Shown here: one piece after another, positions 33,824-42,982 of the stretch
Layout of the letters: each line of letters opens with the position of its first letter
Position numbering within the stretch: the stretch's first letter is position 1
Source: Velocimicrobium porci
Lineage (GTDB): Bacteria; Bacillota; Clostridia; Lachnospirales; Lachnospiraceae
Assembly (NCBI RefSeq): GCF_009696045.1
Contig: NZ_VUMT01000011.1
Coordinates: 1 to 64,000, forward strand
Direction: 5' to 3'
DNA: 64,000 nucleotides
Translations under genes and position numbers: made by a program
Notes under the pieces: model-generated
The model's database searches: none
Seen by the model: the letters and a program-made list of their open reading frames with translations, nothing else
What the model was told of the DNA's origin: nothing

Positions 33824-34207
33824 CTATTTCCCACAGCTATGCTCACCACATGTATGAGTTCCATTTTCATGCTCATGATGATTACACTTAACATCTGGAT
33901 TATAGGAAAGTTTATTTTCTAATAAAGCGTTTACTGCCTCATCTGCACTTCCTGTCACACCTCCATATAATTTGATCCCTGCTTCTGCAAGTGCATTCTG
34001 TGCTCCGCCACCAATGCCTCCACAAACTAATGTATCCACATGATAATTCTTTAGGAATTGTGCAAGTGCACCATGACCACTGCCATTTGTGTCAACAACT
34101 TCAGATTTAACAACTTTATTATTTTCAATTTCATAAAGCTTAAAAGTCTCTGTATGTCCAAAATGTTGGAATACATTTCCATTTTCATAAGTCACTGCAA
34201 TTTTCAT
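33824..34207 (-). CDS. NifX/NifB-type FeMo-cofactor domain protein
   Basis: 127 residues of the dinitrogenase iron-molybdenum cofactor (NifX/NafY/MTH1175-like) domain: MKIAVTYENGNVFQHFGHTE, VCGGIGGGAQNALAEAG (~65). The histidine/cysteine tail HHEHENGTHTCGEHSCGK looks metal-binding. There is no nitrogenase here; stand-alone members have unclear roles in metal-cluster handling. Encoded after the DUF134 regulator gene and on the same transcript. Confidence 0.88.
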   Translation of the reverse strand: MKIAVTYENGNVFQHFGHTETFKLYEIENNKVVKSEVVDTNGSGHGALAQFLKNYHVDTLVCGGIGGGAQNALAEAGIKLYGGVTGSADEAVNALLENKLSYNPDVKCNHHEHENGTHTCGEHSCGK

Positions 34208-34222
34208 AATCTTATTTTCTCC

Positions 34223-34585
34223 TTACTTTCTATTTTCTTGAATTCGTTTCTGATTTTTGCATCTGCCATAATGACATAATACTTCTTCGCCATCACATAA
34301 CTTATACTCGCCACCTTCAATTCTTAATGGCATAGCTTCCACCAATGCAATGGAAATTTTTTTACGAGCATTACTATAAATTTCTTGAACTGTTGTTCGT
34401 GCTACATTCATATATTTTGCACATTCCGCCTGTGTAAGATTTTCATAATCAATCAAACGTATTGTTTCATACTCATCAACTGATAAAATCACAAATTCTG
34501 ACCAGTCTAATCTGCAATTAATTGGATGAAATTCACTGCTCTTTGGTAAACAACATACCTTTCTCCATTTTTTTGGTCTGGGCAT
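34223..34585 (-). CDS. DUF134 DNA-binding protein
   Basis: 120 residues from ATG 34585, which has GGAGGAG in front; ten more codons upstream are in frame but lack a site. MPRPKKWRKVCCLP at the start and LTQAECAKYMNVARTTVQEIYSNARKK (helix-turn-helix, ~62) are typical of the DUF134 family. A C-terminal CHYGRC is a cysteine pair. These usually accompany NifX-like genes, as here, and probably repress them. Candidate operators are at 34605-34657. Confidence 0.9.
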   Translation of the reverse strand: MPRPKKWRKVCCLPKSSEFHPINCRLDWSEFVILSVDEYETIRLIDYENLTQAECAKYMNVARTTVQEIYSNARKKISIALVEAMPLRIEGGEYKLCDGEEVLCHYGRCKNQKRIQENRK

Positions 34586-34604
34586 TTTACTCCTCCTTTT
34601 TCCA

Positions 34605-34659
34605 GCATATGTCACTTAAATTGTATAATCAATATAACACTATTTCCGACATATGTCAA
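34605..34659 (-). promoter_or_regulatory. DUF134/NifX promoter with GACATATGTC operators
   Basis: TTGACA (34654-34659) and TATATT (34631-34636), 17 nt apart on the minus strand. The perfect palindrome GACATATGTC (34648-34657) covers the -35, and a second copy GTGACATATGC (34605-34615) sits downstream near the gene. This fits autoregulation. Confidence 0.65.
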
Positions 34660-34744
34660 TAATAAACCAAAGCAAAGCCATACATCGCAAATCTGACATT
34701 AAAAATTAATAAAATCCAAATTGCTAAGAATATCCGTCAATCAT

Positions 34745-36436
34745 TTAAACTGTATCAAATACTGTATACGAGTTATAAAACAATCCTCGCTGTTCCATTA
34801 ACTCTTGAAAAGTTCCACTCTCATAAAGTTCTCCATTTTTTAATACAAAAATTTTATCATATCGTTCTAAAAGTTCTTTTTGATATCTGTGTGTTATTGT
34901 TATACAAGTAATGTTTTCTAAACTCAAAATTTGTTGTTCAATCGTATGAAAGGTTTCATTATCTAAATTTGAAGTCGCCTCATCCATAATGACCCATTGA
35001 CTTCCTCTTAATAAAGTACGTGCTAATGCAATCCTCTGTTTTTCTCCTCCCGATAAATTAGCTCCATTTCCTTGTATTTTAGTGTAAATATTATTTTCTA
35101 AGAGATTCACACAATCACTTAATCCAACTTGATGAATGACAGATTGAACCACTGTCAAATCATAATCTTGATATAATGTAAGATTATTAAATATTGTATC
35201 ATCAAATAAAAATACATTTTGATGCATGACAGAAAACATCTGACATAAACATTCTGGATTTACTTTCTTTAAACAAATATCATCAAACCATATCTGACCA
35301 TTAAAATTATTATAATATCCTAACAATAATTTAACCAATGTACTCTTTCCACTTCCGCTTTCCCCCACAATCACATATTTCTTACCTTTTTCCAAATAAA
35401 GTGAAATATCTTTTAAGCAAAAATCAGAACCATCATATCGAAAAAAAACATGTTCAAATGAAATACCTCTTTTTACTTCTAGTTGATTTTTAACTTCTTT
35501 CTCCTCCTCTTTGTAATTTAAAATTTCATTTATTTCTTTTATAACTGACTTTACTGATTTCATATTATTGAGCTGATCAATAACGTCAAACACCGGATTC
35601 ACGACTTTATACATTAACTGGGTAATTGCAATTACACTGCCTGCAGTGATAACCCCTTTTATCATGAAATAACCTGATATAAGATAGACTGCGAACTGTG
35701 TTCCAATTGCTATAAAATTAGTAGCTACATCTGCATTTGCTTTTACATAATAAGATTTTTTTTTCCTATCTTCAACGCTTTTATTTGTCTGACTATGCAA
35801 ATGTATAACATTTTTTTTAATTCCAAAGCTTTTTATTGTCTCAAATCCCATGAAATAATTACTGAGCAAAGAATTATATTCTTTCATGGAGTCAGTATAT
35901 TTCTTTGTATAGTTACCTAATTTTTCCTCAAAAATTTTAGGAATTACCAACGGCAACAAAGAAAGTATAATACCAGCAGCCGCAACAAACGGTTGAATCC
36001 ATATTAACATAACAAAAGAACAGATTAGTATTACAATACTCCTTATAATCAAAAAAATCGATTCAAAATACTTTTTTTCTACTAACTCTAAGTCATTATT
36101 ATAAATAGAAATATAACTTGCATATGCTTGTTGATTAAATTTATGAATACTGTAATTTACAATCTGAAAAAATAAATCTTCTTTTAAATAAAACATGGTT
36201 TTTGTAATATAATTGGCTTTAAAATGTCGGGTGCAATTGCTGACAACCGAATAAAATAATAAATAAATCCCAACAACCAGCCATGCCATATTTAGTCTAT
36301 AACAGCTTCCGCTATTTGCCGCATCAAATGTATATTTTAAAAAATAAGCTAATAATGCAACATTAATTCCATCTAAAATTAAAAAAAATATATACAATAT
36401 GAACTGTTTTTTTTCTTTGAACAAATAGTTTAACAT
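34745..36436 (-). CDS. ABC transporter, fused permease-ATPase (exporter type)
   Basis: 563 residues. Six transmembrane segments occupy ~10-300. The ATPase follows, with Walker A GESGSGKSTL (~355), Q-loop, signature LSGGEKQR (~463), Walker B WVIMDEATS and a switch histidine (TITHR). This is a half-transporter of the multidrug/peptide-exporter fold, working as a dimer. Substrate unknown: no peptide precursor or protease domain is seen. Base composition is markedly AT-rich, and an IS3 element lies right upstream, suggesting it was acquired. Confidence 0.9.
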   Translation of the reverse strand: MLNYLFKEKKQFILYIFFLILDGINVALLAYFLKYTFDAANSGSCYRLNMAWLVVGIYLLFYSVVSNCTRHFKANYITKTMFYLKEDLFFQIVNYSIHKFNQQAYASYISIYNNDLELVEKKYFESIFLIIRSIVILICSFVMLIWIQPFVAAAGIILSLLPLVIPKIFEEKLGNYTKKYTDSMKEYNSLLSNYFMGFETIKSFGIKKNVIHLHSQTNKSVEDRKKKSYYVKANADVATNFIAIGTQFAVYLISGYFMIKGVITAGSVIAITQLMYKVVNPVFDVIDQLNNMKSVKSVIKEINEILNYKEEEKEVKNQLEVKRGISFEHVFFRYDGSDFCLKDISLYLEKGKKYVIVGESGSGKSTLVKLLLGYYNNFNGQIWFDDICLKKVNPECLCQMFSVMHQNVFLFDDTIFNNLTLYQDYDLTVVQSVIHQVGLSDCVNLLENNIYTKIQGNGANLSGGEKQRIALARTLLRGSQWVIMDEATSNLDNETFHTIEQQILSLENITCITITHRYQKELLERYDKIFVLKNGELYESGTFQELMEQRGLFYNSYTVFDTV

Positions 36437-36468
36437 ATAATTAATGTCTTCTCCTAAATCAACTATAA

Positions 36469-37603
36469 TGGTCTCATAAATTAAGACACTGAAAGCGACA
36501 TTTCTTAATGAATCTGATGTACTATAACCAACAAAAGAAAGAAGGTACTTATTATGTCCAGATCAAGAAGAAATTTCAGTGCTGAATTTAAAACCAATCT
36601 TGTTCTCCAACTGCTCAAGGGTGAGAAGGAACTCAATGTCCTTGCTGTTGAAAATGATATCCAGCCTAACCTTCTCCGCAATTGGAAGAAAGAATTCCTT
36701 GCTAATGCTTCTCTCGCTTTTGATAATAAGCGAGAAGACAATCTCCGCGAAAAACTAGTGGAAGAACGCAAGGAAAAAGCCGAATACGCCAAAAAGGTCG
36801 GTCAACTTACCATGCAGGTTGACTGGCTCAAAAAAAATCTGAAGAAATTGTCGGACCTGACTACAAGAGTAAATTTAGTCCGAAACCTTTCGCCGACTAA
36901 AGAACTGCCGATTTCTACAGGAGCCAAGCTACTCGGAATCAACCGCACCAGCGTATATTGTGGTGGCACCCCGGTTTCAGAGGAAGAATTGGAATGCAAA
37001 GCTATCATTGACCATCTGCATACTGATAATCCTACCTGGGGATCCCGTCAGATGTCTGCTCAGCTTAAACTGCGCGGATACCAGGTTGGTCGCCGTAAAG
37101 CAGGAAGATATATGCGTGAAATGGACATTACACCGATTTATTCAAAGATGAATCGGTCTAAGCGTATGAAGCAGGCAAAAGTCTGTCTATATCTCCTTCG
37201 GAATGCTATTATAGATTGCCCGAATCAGGTATGGTCTATTGACATTACATACATTCCAATGAAGCATGGATGGCAAAAGTCGTTGGGCAGATAATATCAT
37301 GATTGAACGCTGGTTCCGTACTTTCAAATATGATGAAGCTTATCTTACAGAGTATGCCAATCTCAAAGATGCAAGAGAGGCTATTATAAGATATATCTAC
37401 ACATATAACTTTGAAAGATGCCATCAGTCAATTGGAAACAAGCGTCCTGCCGAGGTATATTATCCGGCAATGCTTCTGGATGAAGCTAAGGCAGTCGCAT
37501 AATATAAAAATCTGTGAGATGCTGCACTGCATTCTCTCATGTAACTAGTCAACATATCAGTTCATTATAAAAATATCAAATTTTTGTCTTGACAACTGAG
37601 CCA
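36469..37603 (+). mobile_element. IS3-family element with internal deletion
   Basis: Imperfect inverted ends: TGGTCTCATAAATTAAGACA (from 36469) and, on the other strand, TGGCTCAGTTGTCAAGACA (up to 37603). Both start TG as in the family. Between them is one transposase frame interrupted by a deletion. I see no matching short direct repeats outside. Confidence 0.7.
36554..37502 (+). pseudogene. IS3-family transposase, core deleted and frameshifted
   Basis: The first frame (36554-37294) has an OrfA-like helix-turn-helix (RRNFSAEFKTNLVLQLL), coiled-coil, the HTH_21 part and the start of the integrase domain VWSIDITYIPMKHGW. It then jumps to a different frame (37266-37502) beginning MDGKSRWADNIMIERWFR. 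A stretch expected between them (the rest of the DDE core including the second aspartate) is gone. The junction is ATGGATGG, which fits a deletion between short repeats. It cannot be catalytically active. Confidence 0.85.
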
Positions 37604-38200
37604 TTGTCCATCTTGTTGCTTAAGCTGTTAGAATGTAGGTAGCAATTGGATATCTTTTCCTTCCTTAAACTTTTGATTTCTTTGTACATTACTTTTAATA
37701 AAAAGTATACCTCTTTTCTGTCATAAATCAACATATTTTTCTATTTTTATCTTTTTCCCTTTTTCTCCCTTTTTTAAATTACAAAGTTAAATCTTCCCTA
37801 ACATAATCAGCTATGAATAAGCATTTATCCATCGAGGAAAATGCTTCCATTAAAACTATGCCTAATTTCTCCACTTCCTTTAAAGAAACTCCTCCATCCT
37901 CAACCTAAATTGCACTACAATTTTCAAGGAGATCTGTAAACATATGCTTTTCCAGAAAAGTGATCATTTTAATCACTTTTTCAATTACTGTTCCAACCAT
38001 CAACTCTGTCTTGCCAAGCTGTATTATAATAAGAACAAGTCTATCAAAACTTTTTCAAATAGAAAAAAAGCAGAACAGGAAATGACACAAGCTACAAAAC
38101 GTTATGTAATTCTCTAATAATTATTGAAGCTAGTAGCATTTCAACTACAATAGAATCAAAAAATAGGAAAAATAGAAACTTCACAATGTTTTCATAAAAA
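37604..38200. other. Intergenic stretch with a gene relic
   Basis: About 600 AT-rich bases between the IS3 end and the heat-shock promoter. Apart from the relic at 37779-38024 I see no gene, RNA or repeat in it. Confidence 0.5.
37779..38024 (-). pseudogene. Relic gene with internal amber stop (unrecognised)
   Basis: One minus-strand frame reads LVLIIIQLGKTELMVGTVIE... to ...LLENCSAI, then TAG (37905-37907), then VEDGGVSLKEVEKLGIVLME... to ...DYVREDLTL and TAA at 37779. Composition across the stop is protein-like and amphipathic. No start with a ribosome site. Probably the tail of a dead gene; I cannot name the family. Confidence 0.3.
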
Positions 38201-38243
38201 TTAGCACTCACCTATTGACAGTGCTAATAATGTGTGTTATAGT
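38201..38243 (+). promoter_or_regulatory. CIRCE element and sigma-A promoter of hsp20
   Basis: TTAGCACTC (38201-38209), nine bases, CAGTGCTAA (38219-38227): the HrcA-binding CIRCE repeat with one mismatch. The promoter TTGACA (38215-38220) / TATAGT (38238-38243), spacing 17, overlaps it, so HrcA would repress under normal conditions. Confidence 0.9.
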
Positions 38244-38293
38244 ACAGATAGAACAAATAAAAGAAATCATTTAAATGAATGGAGGAATGACTT

Positions 38294-38755
38294 ATGATGA
38301 TGCCTAGTATTTTTGGAGAAAACTTATTTGATGACATGATGGATTTTTCTTTTGATTTCCCATGGGAAAAAGAATTCTTTGGCAAACGCAATCCTCTTTA
38401 CGGAAAACACGCTAAGAACTTAATGAAAACTGATGTGAAAGAAACTGATAATTCCTATGAAGTAGATATTGATTTGCCGGGATTTAAAAAAGACGAAATT
38501 TCTGCTAAACTAGAAAATGGATATTTGACAATCAGTGCTGCAAAAGGACTCGATAAAGAAGAGCAAGATGACGATGGAACTTATATTAGAAAAGAGCGTT
38601 ATTCCGGTCAATGTGCAAGAGCCTTTTACGTAGGAAATACAATAAAAGAAGAAGATATTCATGCAAAATACGAAGACGGTATTTTACGACTTACCATTCC
38701 GAAAAAAACACCGGAAAAGATTGAAAATAAAGGTTATATCGCAATTGAAGGATAA
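38294..38755 (+). CDS. hsp20: Small heat-shock protein (Hsp20/alpha-crystallin)
   Basis: 153 residues. The alpha-crystallin domain runs ~44-140, from MKTDVKETDNSYEVDIDLPG to the end, with the GILRLTIPKK strand (A/G-x-L-like motif) near 135 and a short IAIEG tail. It holds unfolding proteins in the cytosol. GGAGGA site; three consecutive ATGs allow starts at 38294, 38297 or 38300. Controlled by the CIRCE element upstream, which is how HrcA-regulated chaperones are recognised. Confidence 0.95.
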   Translation: MMMPSIFGENLFDDMMDFSFDFPWEKEFFGKRNPLYGKHAKNLMKTDVKETDNSYEVDIDLPGFKKDEISAKLENGYLTISAAKGLDKEEQDDDGTYIRKERYSGQCARAFYVGNTIKEEDIHAKYEDGILRLTIPKKTPEKIENKGYIAIEG

Positions 38756-38787
38756 ACATATCAAACTTCGACTTCCCTAATAATATT

Positions 38788-38913
38788 GAACAAAGTGGAC
38801 AAGTCCCTCACTCATGAGGGACTTGTCCACTTTGCGTGCCAGATGCGTGTTGCATGCTTTTTGCAACAATACTCCCTTCGCATCTGTGCACATCCTCGCG
38901 GAGCGTTTTTGCT
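38788..38913 (+). repeat. Dispersed repeat family B, copy 1
   Basis: Begins GAACAAAGTGGACAAGTCCC with an 18-bp hairpin (to ~38833). It continues with GTTGC...GCAAC inside an AGATGCG...CGCATCT stem, and ends GGAGCGTTTTTGCT. The same order is in 45501-45680. The first hairpin probably also terminates hsp20. Confidence 0.8.
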
Positions 38914-38930
38914 ACATTTACTTTTAAATT

Positions 38931-40946
38931 TTATTCATATACATTCACCCTGTCTTTTGGTGCAACATACATTCTATCTCCCTTTTTAATGGAATACGCC
39001 CTATAAAATTTATCCATCGAACTTAAAACAGCATTTACACGAACTTTCCCCGGTGAATGTGGATCTGAATTCATTCGGCTTAATTGTTCTTCTTTGTTAT
39101 ATTTGCATGCCCAAATTTTAGCATATTGAGTATAAAGTTTACGCAGCTTAGTTTTATTGTTTCCAACGATATCAGAAACACAAGACATCGCTCCTAAATC
39201 TGCAATATTTTCCCCTAACGTCAGCTTGCCATTCACTTTATACCCATCAATAATTTCATATTGATTATAATACTCAATCACTTTTTCATTCAGCTTTTCA
39301 AAATTCTTATAATCTTCCTGTGTCCACCAGTTGTGAAGATTTCCTTTCTCATCGTACTTTGCCCCATTATTATCAAAAGCATGCGTTATTTCATGAGCAA
39401 TTACCATTCCAATTCCTCCCAGATTAACCGCCTCACTCTTCGCTCTGTTATAAAATGGTTCCTGTAAAATAGCTGCCGGAAATACAATTTCATTTGCAGA
39501 AGGATTATAATATGCGTTTACAGTCTGTGGCGACATTCCCCATTCACTCTTATCCACTGGCTTATTCATCTTTTCTTGCTGGCGTTTTGCCGCCGTCTTT
39601 TGAATATTTAATACATTATTGATAAATACTCCCTCTTCTTCCGGAGCTTTAACTGATACTTGTTTTAGTTCCTCTGACCATAAATCTGGATAACCAACCT
39701 TTACAGTCATACAATCTAGCTTTTTCTTAGCTTCTGTTTTTGTATCTGCACTCATCCAGTCCAGACCTTCAATTTTTTTCTGATAAGCCATAAGAATCTT
39801 ATCAATCATTTTCTCAATTTTCTTCTTATCTTTTGCAGAAAAGTTTTTCTCTACATAAATTTTTCCAAATTCCATCGGTACTAATTCTTGTGTAATACGG
39901 GACCATGTTTTTTCTTCCGATGGTTTTTCCTTTGTTCCGTTGAGAATCTGTACAAAATTTTGATTATCATCTTGAATTTCTTTTGTCAAATACCCTGAAT
40001 AATTGCTGACTAAAATAAAAGCAGAATATTTTTTTAGCAACGACAAATTTCCTTCTTTTAAATATTGATTTACCGTCTTTAAAACTGCAGGATTTACTGC
40101 AATATAATTCTGATAGTTATCCAGCCCGGAATCGGTTAAATAACCTAATATATCAATATTAGTAAAAATGTTTTTTAACTCTTCTTTGGTAAGAGGATTA
40201 TAAATCACAGACGGATTCCCACTTTCTTCTGCATCTAACGCTTCCTTTGCCAATTGTTCCTGAAGCTCATATATTTTTTCACTAATCTTAACTACGTTTT
40301 CTTTTTTTTCTCCAAGCGTCTTTAAAATCTCTGTAATATAATTCTTATAGGCTTCTCGTCTGTCTTCAAAATAATCCCTGGTAAATCCCTCTTTTCCAAT
40401 CATTAAATTCGGTTCACCAATATAAAGTGCATATTGATTTGAGTTTTTCAAATCAGCTTGTGCCTCTAAGGCAAAAAGGCTTCCTTTTCCCAAATCTTTT
40501 TGAATAACCGCCATTGCCTTTAAATACTCAGAAATATTTTTTGAACATAATAACCGATTTATATATGGCTTTAAATCCCCAAAACCAACTAAATCTCTTC
40601 GTTCCATATCTTTTGCTGTGAGATATATGCTTGCAATCTTATATTCACTGGAATTTTTCTCATATTCATCCCGATGAGTGACTATGTGTTTTAATTCATC
40701 ATTTAACTGTTTTTCGGCTTGATTACTGACTTCATTAAAATAGTTCCATCCTGTTTCATCAGCCGGTATTTGTTTCTTTTGGATCAGGCTTCCGTTTATG
40801 TAGTCATAGTAATCATCTTGCAGCCGAACCTGCCCCTCTTTATTTGCATATACTTCCTTTTTTTCCTTTGCAATTCCCTCACAAGACGTAAATAATAGAC
40901 TAAAAGCTATAATTTGGCTACATATTACAGCAACTTCTCCCCTCAT
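38931..40946 (-). CDS. pepO: M13-family (neprilysin-like) metalloendopeptidase, lipoprotein
   Basis: 671 residues. The N-terminal SQIIAFSLLFTSCEG is a lipobox signal (FTSC). The zinc site is VIAHEITHAFDNNGA (HExxH ~508) and the third ligand lies in LTLGENIADLGA. NAYYNPSANEIVFPAAILQEP and KGDRMYVAPKDRVNVYE (family VxPxxRVxVW-like end) complete the M13 pattern. It degrades peptides at the outer cell surface. Begins 12 nt after the ferredoxin-like gene with AGGTGGAG, so the redox cluster and peptidase may share a transcript. Confidence 0.92.
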   Translation of the reverse strand: MRGEVAVICSQIIAFSLLFTSCEGIAKEKKEVYANKEGQVRLQDDYYDYINGSLIQKKQIPADETGWNYFNEVSNQAEKQLNDELKHIVTHRDEYEKNSSEYKIASIYLTAKDMERRDLVGFGDLKPYINRLLCSKNISEYLKAMAVIQKDLGKGSLFALEAQADLKNSNQYALYIGEPNLMIGKEGFTRDYFEDRREAYKNYITEILKTLGEKKENVVKISEKIYELQEQLAKEALDAEESGNPSVIYNPLTKEELKNIFTNIDILGYLTDSGLDNYQNYIAVNPAVLKTVNQYLKEGNLSLLKKYSAFILVSNYSGYLTKEIQDDNQNFVQILNGTKEKPSEEKTWSRITQELVPMEFGKIYVEKNFSAKDKKKIEKMIDKILMAYQKKIEGLDWMSADTKTEAKKKLDCMTVKVGYPDLWSEELKQVSVKAPEEEGVFINNVLNIQKTAAKRQQEKMNKPVDKSEWGMSPQTVNAYYNPSANEIVFPAAILQEPFYNRAKSEAVNLGGIGMVIAHEITHAFDNNGAKYDEKGNLHNWWTQEDYKNFEKLNEKVIEYYNQYEIIDGYKVNGKLTLGENIADLGAMSCVSDIVGNNKTKLRKLYTQYAKIWACKYNKEEQLSRMNSDPHSPGKVRVNAVLSSMDKFYRAYSIKKGDRMYVAPKDRVNVYE

Positions 40947-40957
40947 TTCTCCACCTC

Positions 40958-41827
40958 TTATTTTTCACTTTTTTTTAGCATTATACTGCTTTTAATTGCG
41001 TCATGTGGACATACTTTTATACATTTACCACATCGTATGCACTCCATTGCATTTGGCTTTTCATATACTGGAATATCCAGACCACAGTTTTTCTGACAAA
41101 CCTTACACTTTGTACATTTTGTCTGATCAATCTCCATATGATACAATGCAATCGGATTAAAAAAGCTATAGATTGCACCCAGTGGACAAAGATAACGGCA
41201 AAATGGCCGATACAATTTAATTGATAAGACCAAAATCGTTACCAGCACAAGCACTTTCCAGGAAAATAAAACACCTATTGTTTCACGTAATAATGGATTC
41301 TTCAACACAAGAGGAATTCCTCCGAGCAATGTTCCGGACGGACAAATCAACTTGCAAAACCAAGGTGTACCAATTCCAACTATATTTACAATTGATATTG
41401 GAAAAATAATTACAAAAAGTAAAAGTACTCCATACTTTATAAGCCGAAGATATTTTTCTCCCGGTAACCTTCGCAATTTTTTAAAAAGTGGTATTTTATA
41501 AAGCAAATCCTGTACTAAACCAAATGGACAAAGCCATCCACACACAAACCTCCCAAAAAAAGCACCAATTGCCATCAAAATTCCTATTATATAAAAAGAA
41601 AATTGATATTGTCTGGCATTCAATACTGCCTGCAGTGAACCAATCGGACACGCCCCTAACGCTCCGGGGCAGGAATAGCAATTTAATCCCGGCACGCATA
41701 TTTTCTTACTCGTTCCTTTATAAATAGTTCCCTGTAAAAATCCATTTACATATCCATTTGACAAAGCAGTAAAGGTAATTTGAACAATAAGTCGTACATG
41801 CTCTCTTATTTTTCTTATTATATTCAT
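40958..41827 (-). CDS. Membrane-bound 4Fe-4S ferredoxin-type protein (NapH/polyferredoxin-like)
   Basis: 289 residues from ATG 41827 (AGGAGG nine bases ahead; seven more codons are in frame). Four or five membrane segments carry paired CPGALGACPIG, CGWLCPFG, CKLICPSG and CRYLCPLGAIYSF motifs. The tail is a two-cluster ferredoxin (CTKCKVCQKNCGLDIP; CIRCGKCIKVCPHDAI). It moves electrons across or along the membrane. Encoded after tlpA-like and CXXC mini-protein genes: the trio reads as a reductant delivery system for extracytoplasmic thiols or metalloproteins (inference). Confidence 0.88.
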   Translation of the reverse strand: MNIIRKIREHVRLIVQITFTALSNGYVNGFLQGTIYKGTSKKICVPGLNCYSCPGALGACPIGSLQAVLNARQYQFSFYIIGILMAIGAFFGRFVCGWLCPFGLVQDLLYKIPLFKKLRRLPGEKYLRLIKYGVLLLFVIIFPISIVNIVGIGTPWFCKLICPSGTLLGGIPLVLKNPLLRETIGVLFSWKVLVLVTILVLSIKLYRPFCRYLCPLGAIYSFFNPIALYHMEIDQTKCTKCKVCQKNCGLDIPVYEKPNAMECIRCGKCIKVCPHDAIKSSIMLKKSEK

Positions 41828-41840
41828 ATGACACAGCCTC

Positions 41841-41975
41841 CTATCCAATGCCTATACACTCTAGACAGATTTGGACTGCTTTCGTCAAGACAACTTCCGC
41901 CTCGCCTCGATTTATCCCAATTACAATAAATATGACGGCTATCATTAAAATAAGATATGCTGTTTTATTTTTCAT
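41841..41975 (-). CDS. CXXC-containing membrane mini-protein (CD1871A-like, 44 aa)
   Basis: 44 residues from ATG 41975, chosen since GGTGGAG is nine bases ahead. One membrane segment (AYLILMIAVIFIVIGI) is followed by a short outside tail ending QICLECIGIG with a CxxC pair. It matches the small CXXC proteins found between thioredoxin-like and polyferredoxin genes in Clostridia. Probably a redox relay between the two neighbours (inference). Confidence 0.75.
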   Translation of the reverse strand: MKNKTAYLILMIAVIFIVIGINRGEAEVVLTKAVQICLECIGIG

Positions 41976-42001
41976 AAACCACATCTCCACCTCGCCCTTT
42001 C

Positions 42002-42643
42002 TTACTTTTCTTCTAACATTTTTAATCGTTCTTCGATTATTTTTTTCCATCCATCTTTCGAATTAGATCCCACTATCGGTTCACCAACTAATTCGCCCTT
42101 CTGATTTATAAAATAAGTGGTAGGAAAACCTTCTAATTCACTAAGTGTCTGTTTCATGTCTTCACTTGCTAAAAGTTGTTGGTAAGTTGCACCTGCTTCT
42201 TTCAGAACATCTTCTACCATCTTTTTTTCGCCTTCCGTGAGACCCGCCATAGGCTTTCCTGTCTGCCCATCAATCTCAACCGGAAGTCCTTTTATTGCAA
42301 CATCACCATCTTTATATTCCTTTGCAATCTCTTCCAACTCAGGAATTTCTTCAACGCATGGACCACACCAGGTTGCCCACATATTAACCATTGTAAGCTT
42401 CTTTTCTGCAAAAACATCTTTTGTTACTTTTTTCCCTGTTATATCTGTTGTATCCATAGTTTGAAATATTTTTCCTATATTCTCGGTTTTACCTTGATTT
42501 TGATTTTCACTTTCCTTTTCTTGTGTTTCTGACACGTTTTCTGTTTTTGTCTCATTTTTATTTGCTCCATTTGAACATCCAGCTGCTAATGCTAATGCAG
42601 CTACAGTTACTGTTATAAAACTAATTAATTTCAATTTTCTCAT
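42002..42643 (-). CDS. TlpA/ResA-like thioredoxin lipoprotein
   Basis: About 213 residues from ATG 42643 (CAGGTGAA ahead). Signal and lipobox ALALAAGC, then an acidic/Gln-rich linker. The thioredoxin domain (~70-210) has the active site NMWATWCGPCVEEIPEL and the cis-proline region GFPTTYFINQKG. It reduces or exchanges disulfides outside the membrane. First gene of the four-gene group tlpA-CXXC-polyferredoxin-pepO. Confidence 0.92.
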   Translation of the reverse strand: MRKLKLISFITVTVAALALAAGCSNGANKNETKTENVSETQEKESENQNQGKTENIGKIFQTMDTTDITGKKVTKDVFAEKKLTMVNMWATWCGPCVEEIPELEEIAKEYKDGDVAIKGLPVEIDGQTGKPMAGLTEGEKKMVEDVLKEAGATYQQLLASEDMKQTLSELEGFPTTYFINQKGELVGEPIVGSNSKDGWKKIIEERLKMLEEK

Positions 42644-42819
42644 TCTGTTCACCTGTTCCGGATATGTCATTACATATTTGTTCCGTACTTCCTTTCTCTT
42701 ATTTTATTGTAAATATGTGGCACTATTATAACAAAAAGTATAAGGAAAGTATCTATAAAAACTCTTAAGAAATCTTAAAATTTCCTTTGGATTTTTTTAC
42801 ACGATTCTTTAAGAAATAC

Positions 42820-42861
42820 AAAAAGACTCAACCTATATTTTCTACAAAGGTTGAGTCTTTA
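42820..42861 (-). terminator. Terminator of the tRNA pair
   Basis: AAAGACTCAACCT / AGGTTGAGTCTTT stem with TTT after it on the minus strand; 10 nt past tRNA-Leu. Confidence 0.85.
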
Positions 42862-42870
42862 AATTCTAAA

Positions 42871-42957
42871 TGCCGGCGACCGGAATCGAACCGGTACGGG
42901 AGTATAAGTCCCGCAGGATTTTAAGTCCTGTGCGTCTGCCAGTTCCGCCACGCCGGC
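42871..42957 (-). tRNA. tRNA-Leu (TAA)
   Basis: 87 nt cloverleaf with acceptor GCCGGCG/CGCCGGC, anticodon loop CTTAAAA, and a long variable arm (GCGGGACTTATACTCCCGT), as class II leucine tRNA. Discriminator A. Confidence 0.95.
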
Positions 42958-42982
42958 ATCAAATCGAATAAATCGATCTAAA

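Noticed and set aside
37905-37907. TAG as pyrrolysine codon
   Set aside because: No pyl genes visible, no start or ribosome site for the frame, and a dead-gene explanation is simpler.
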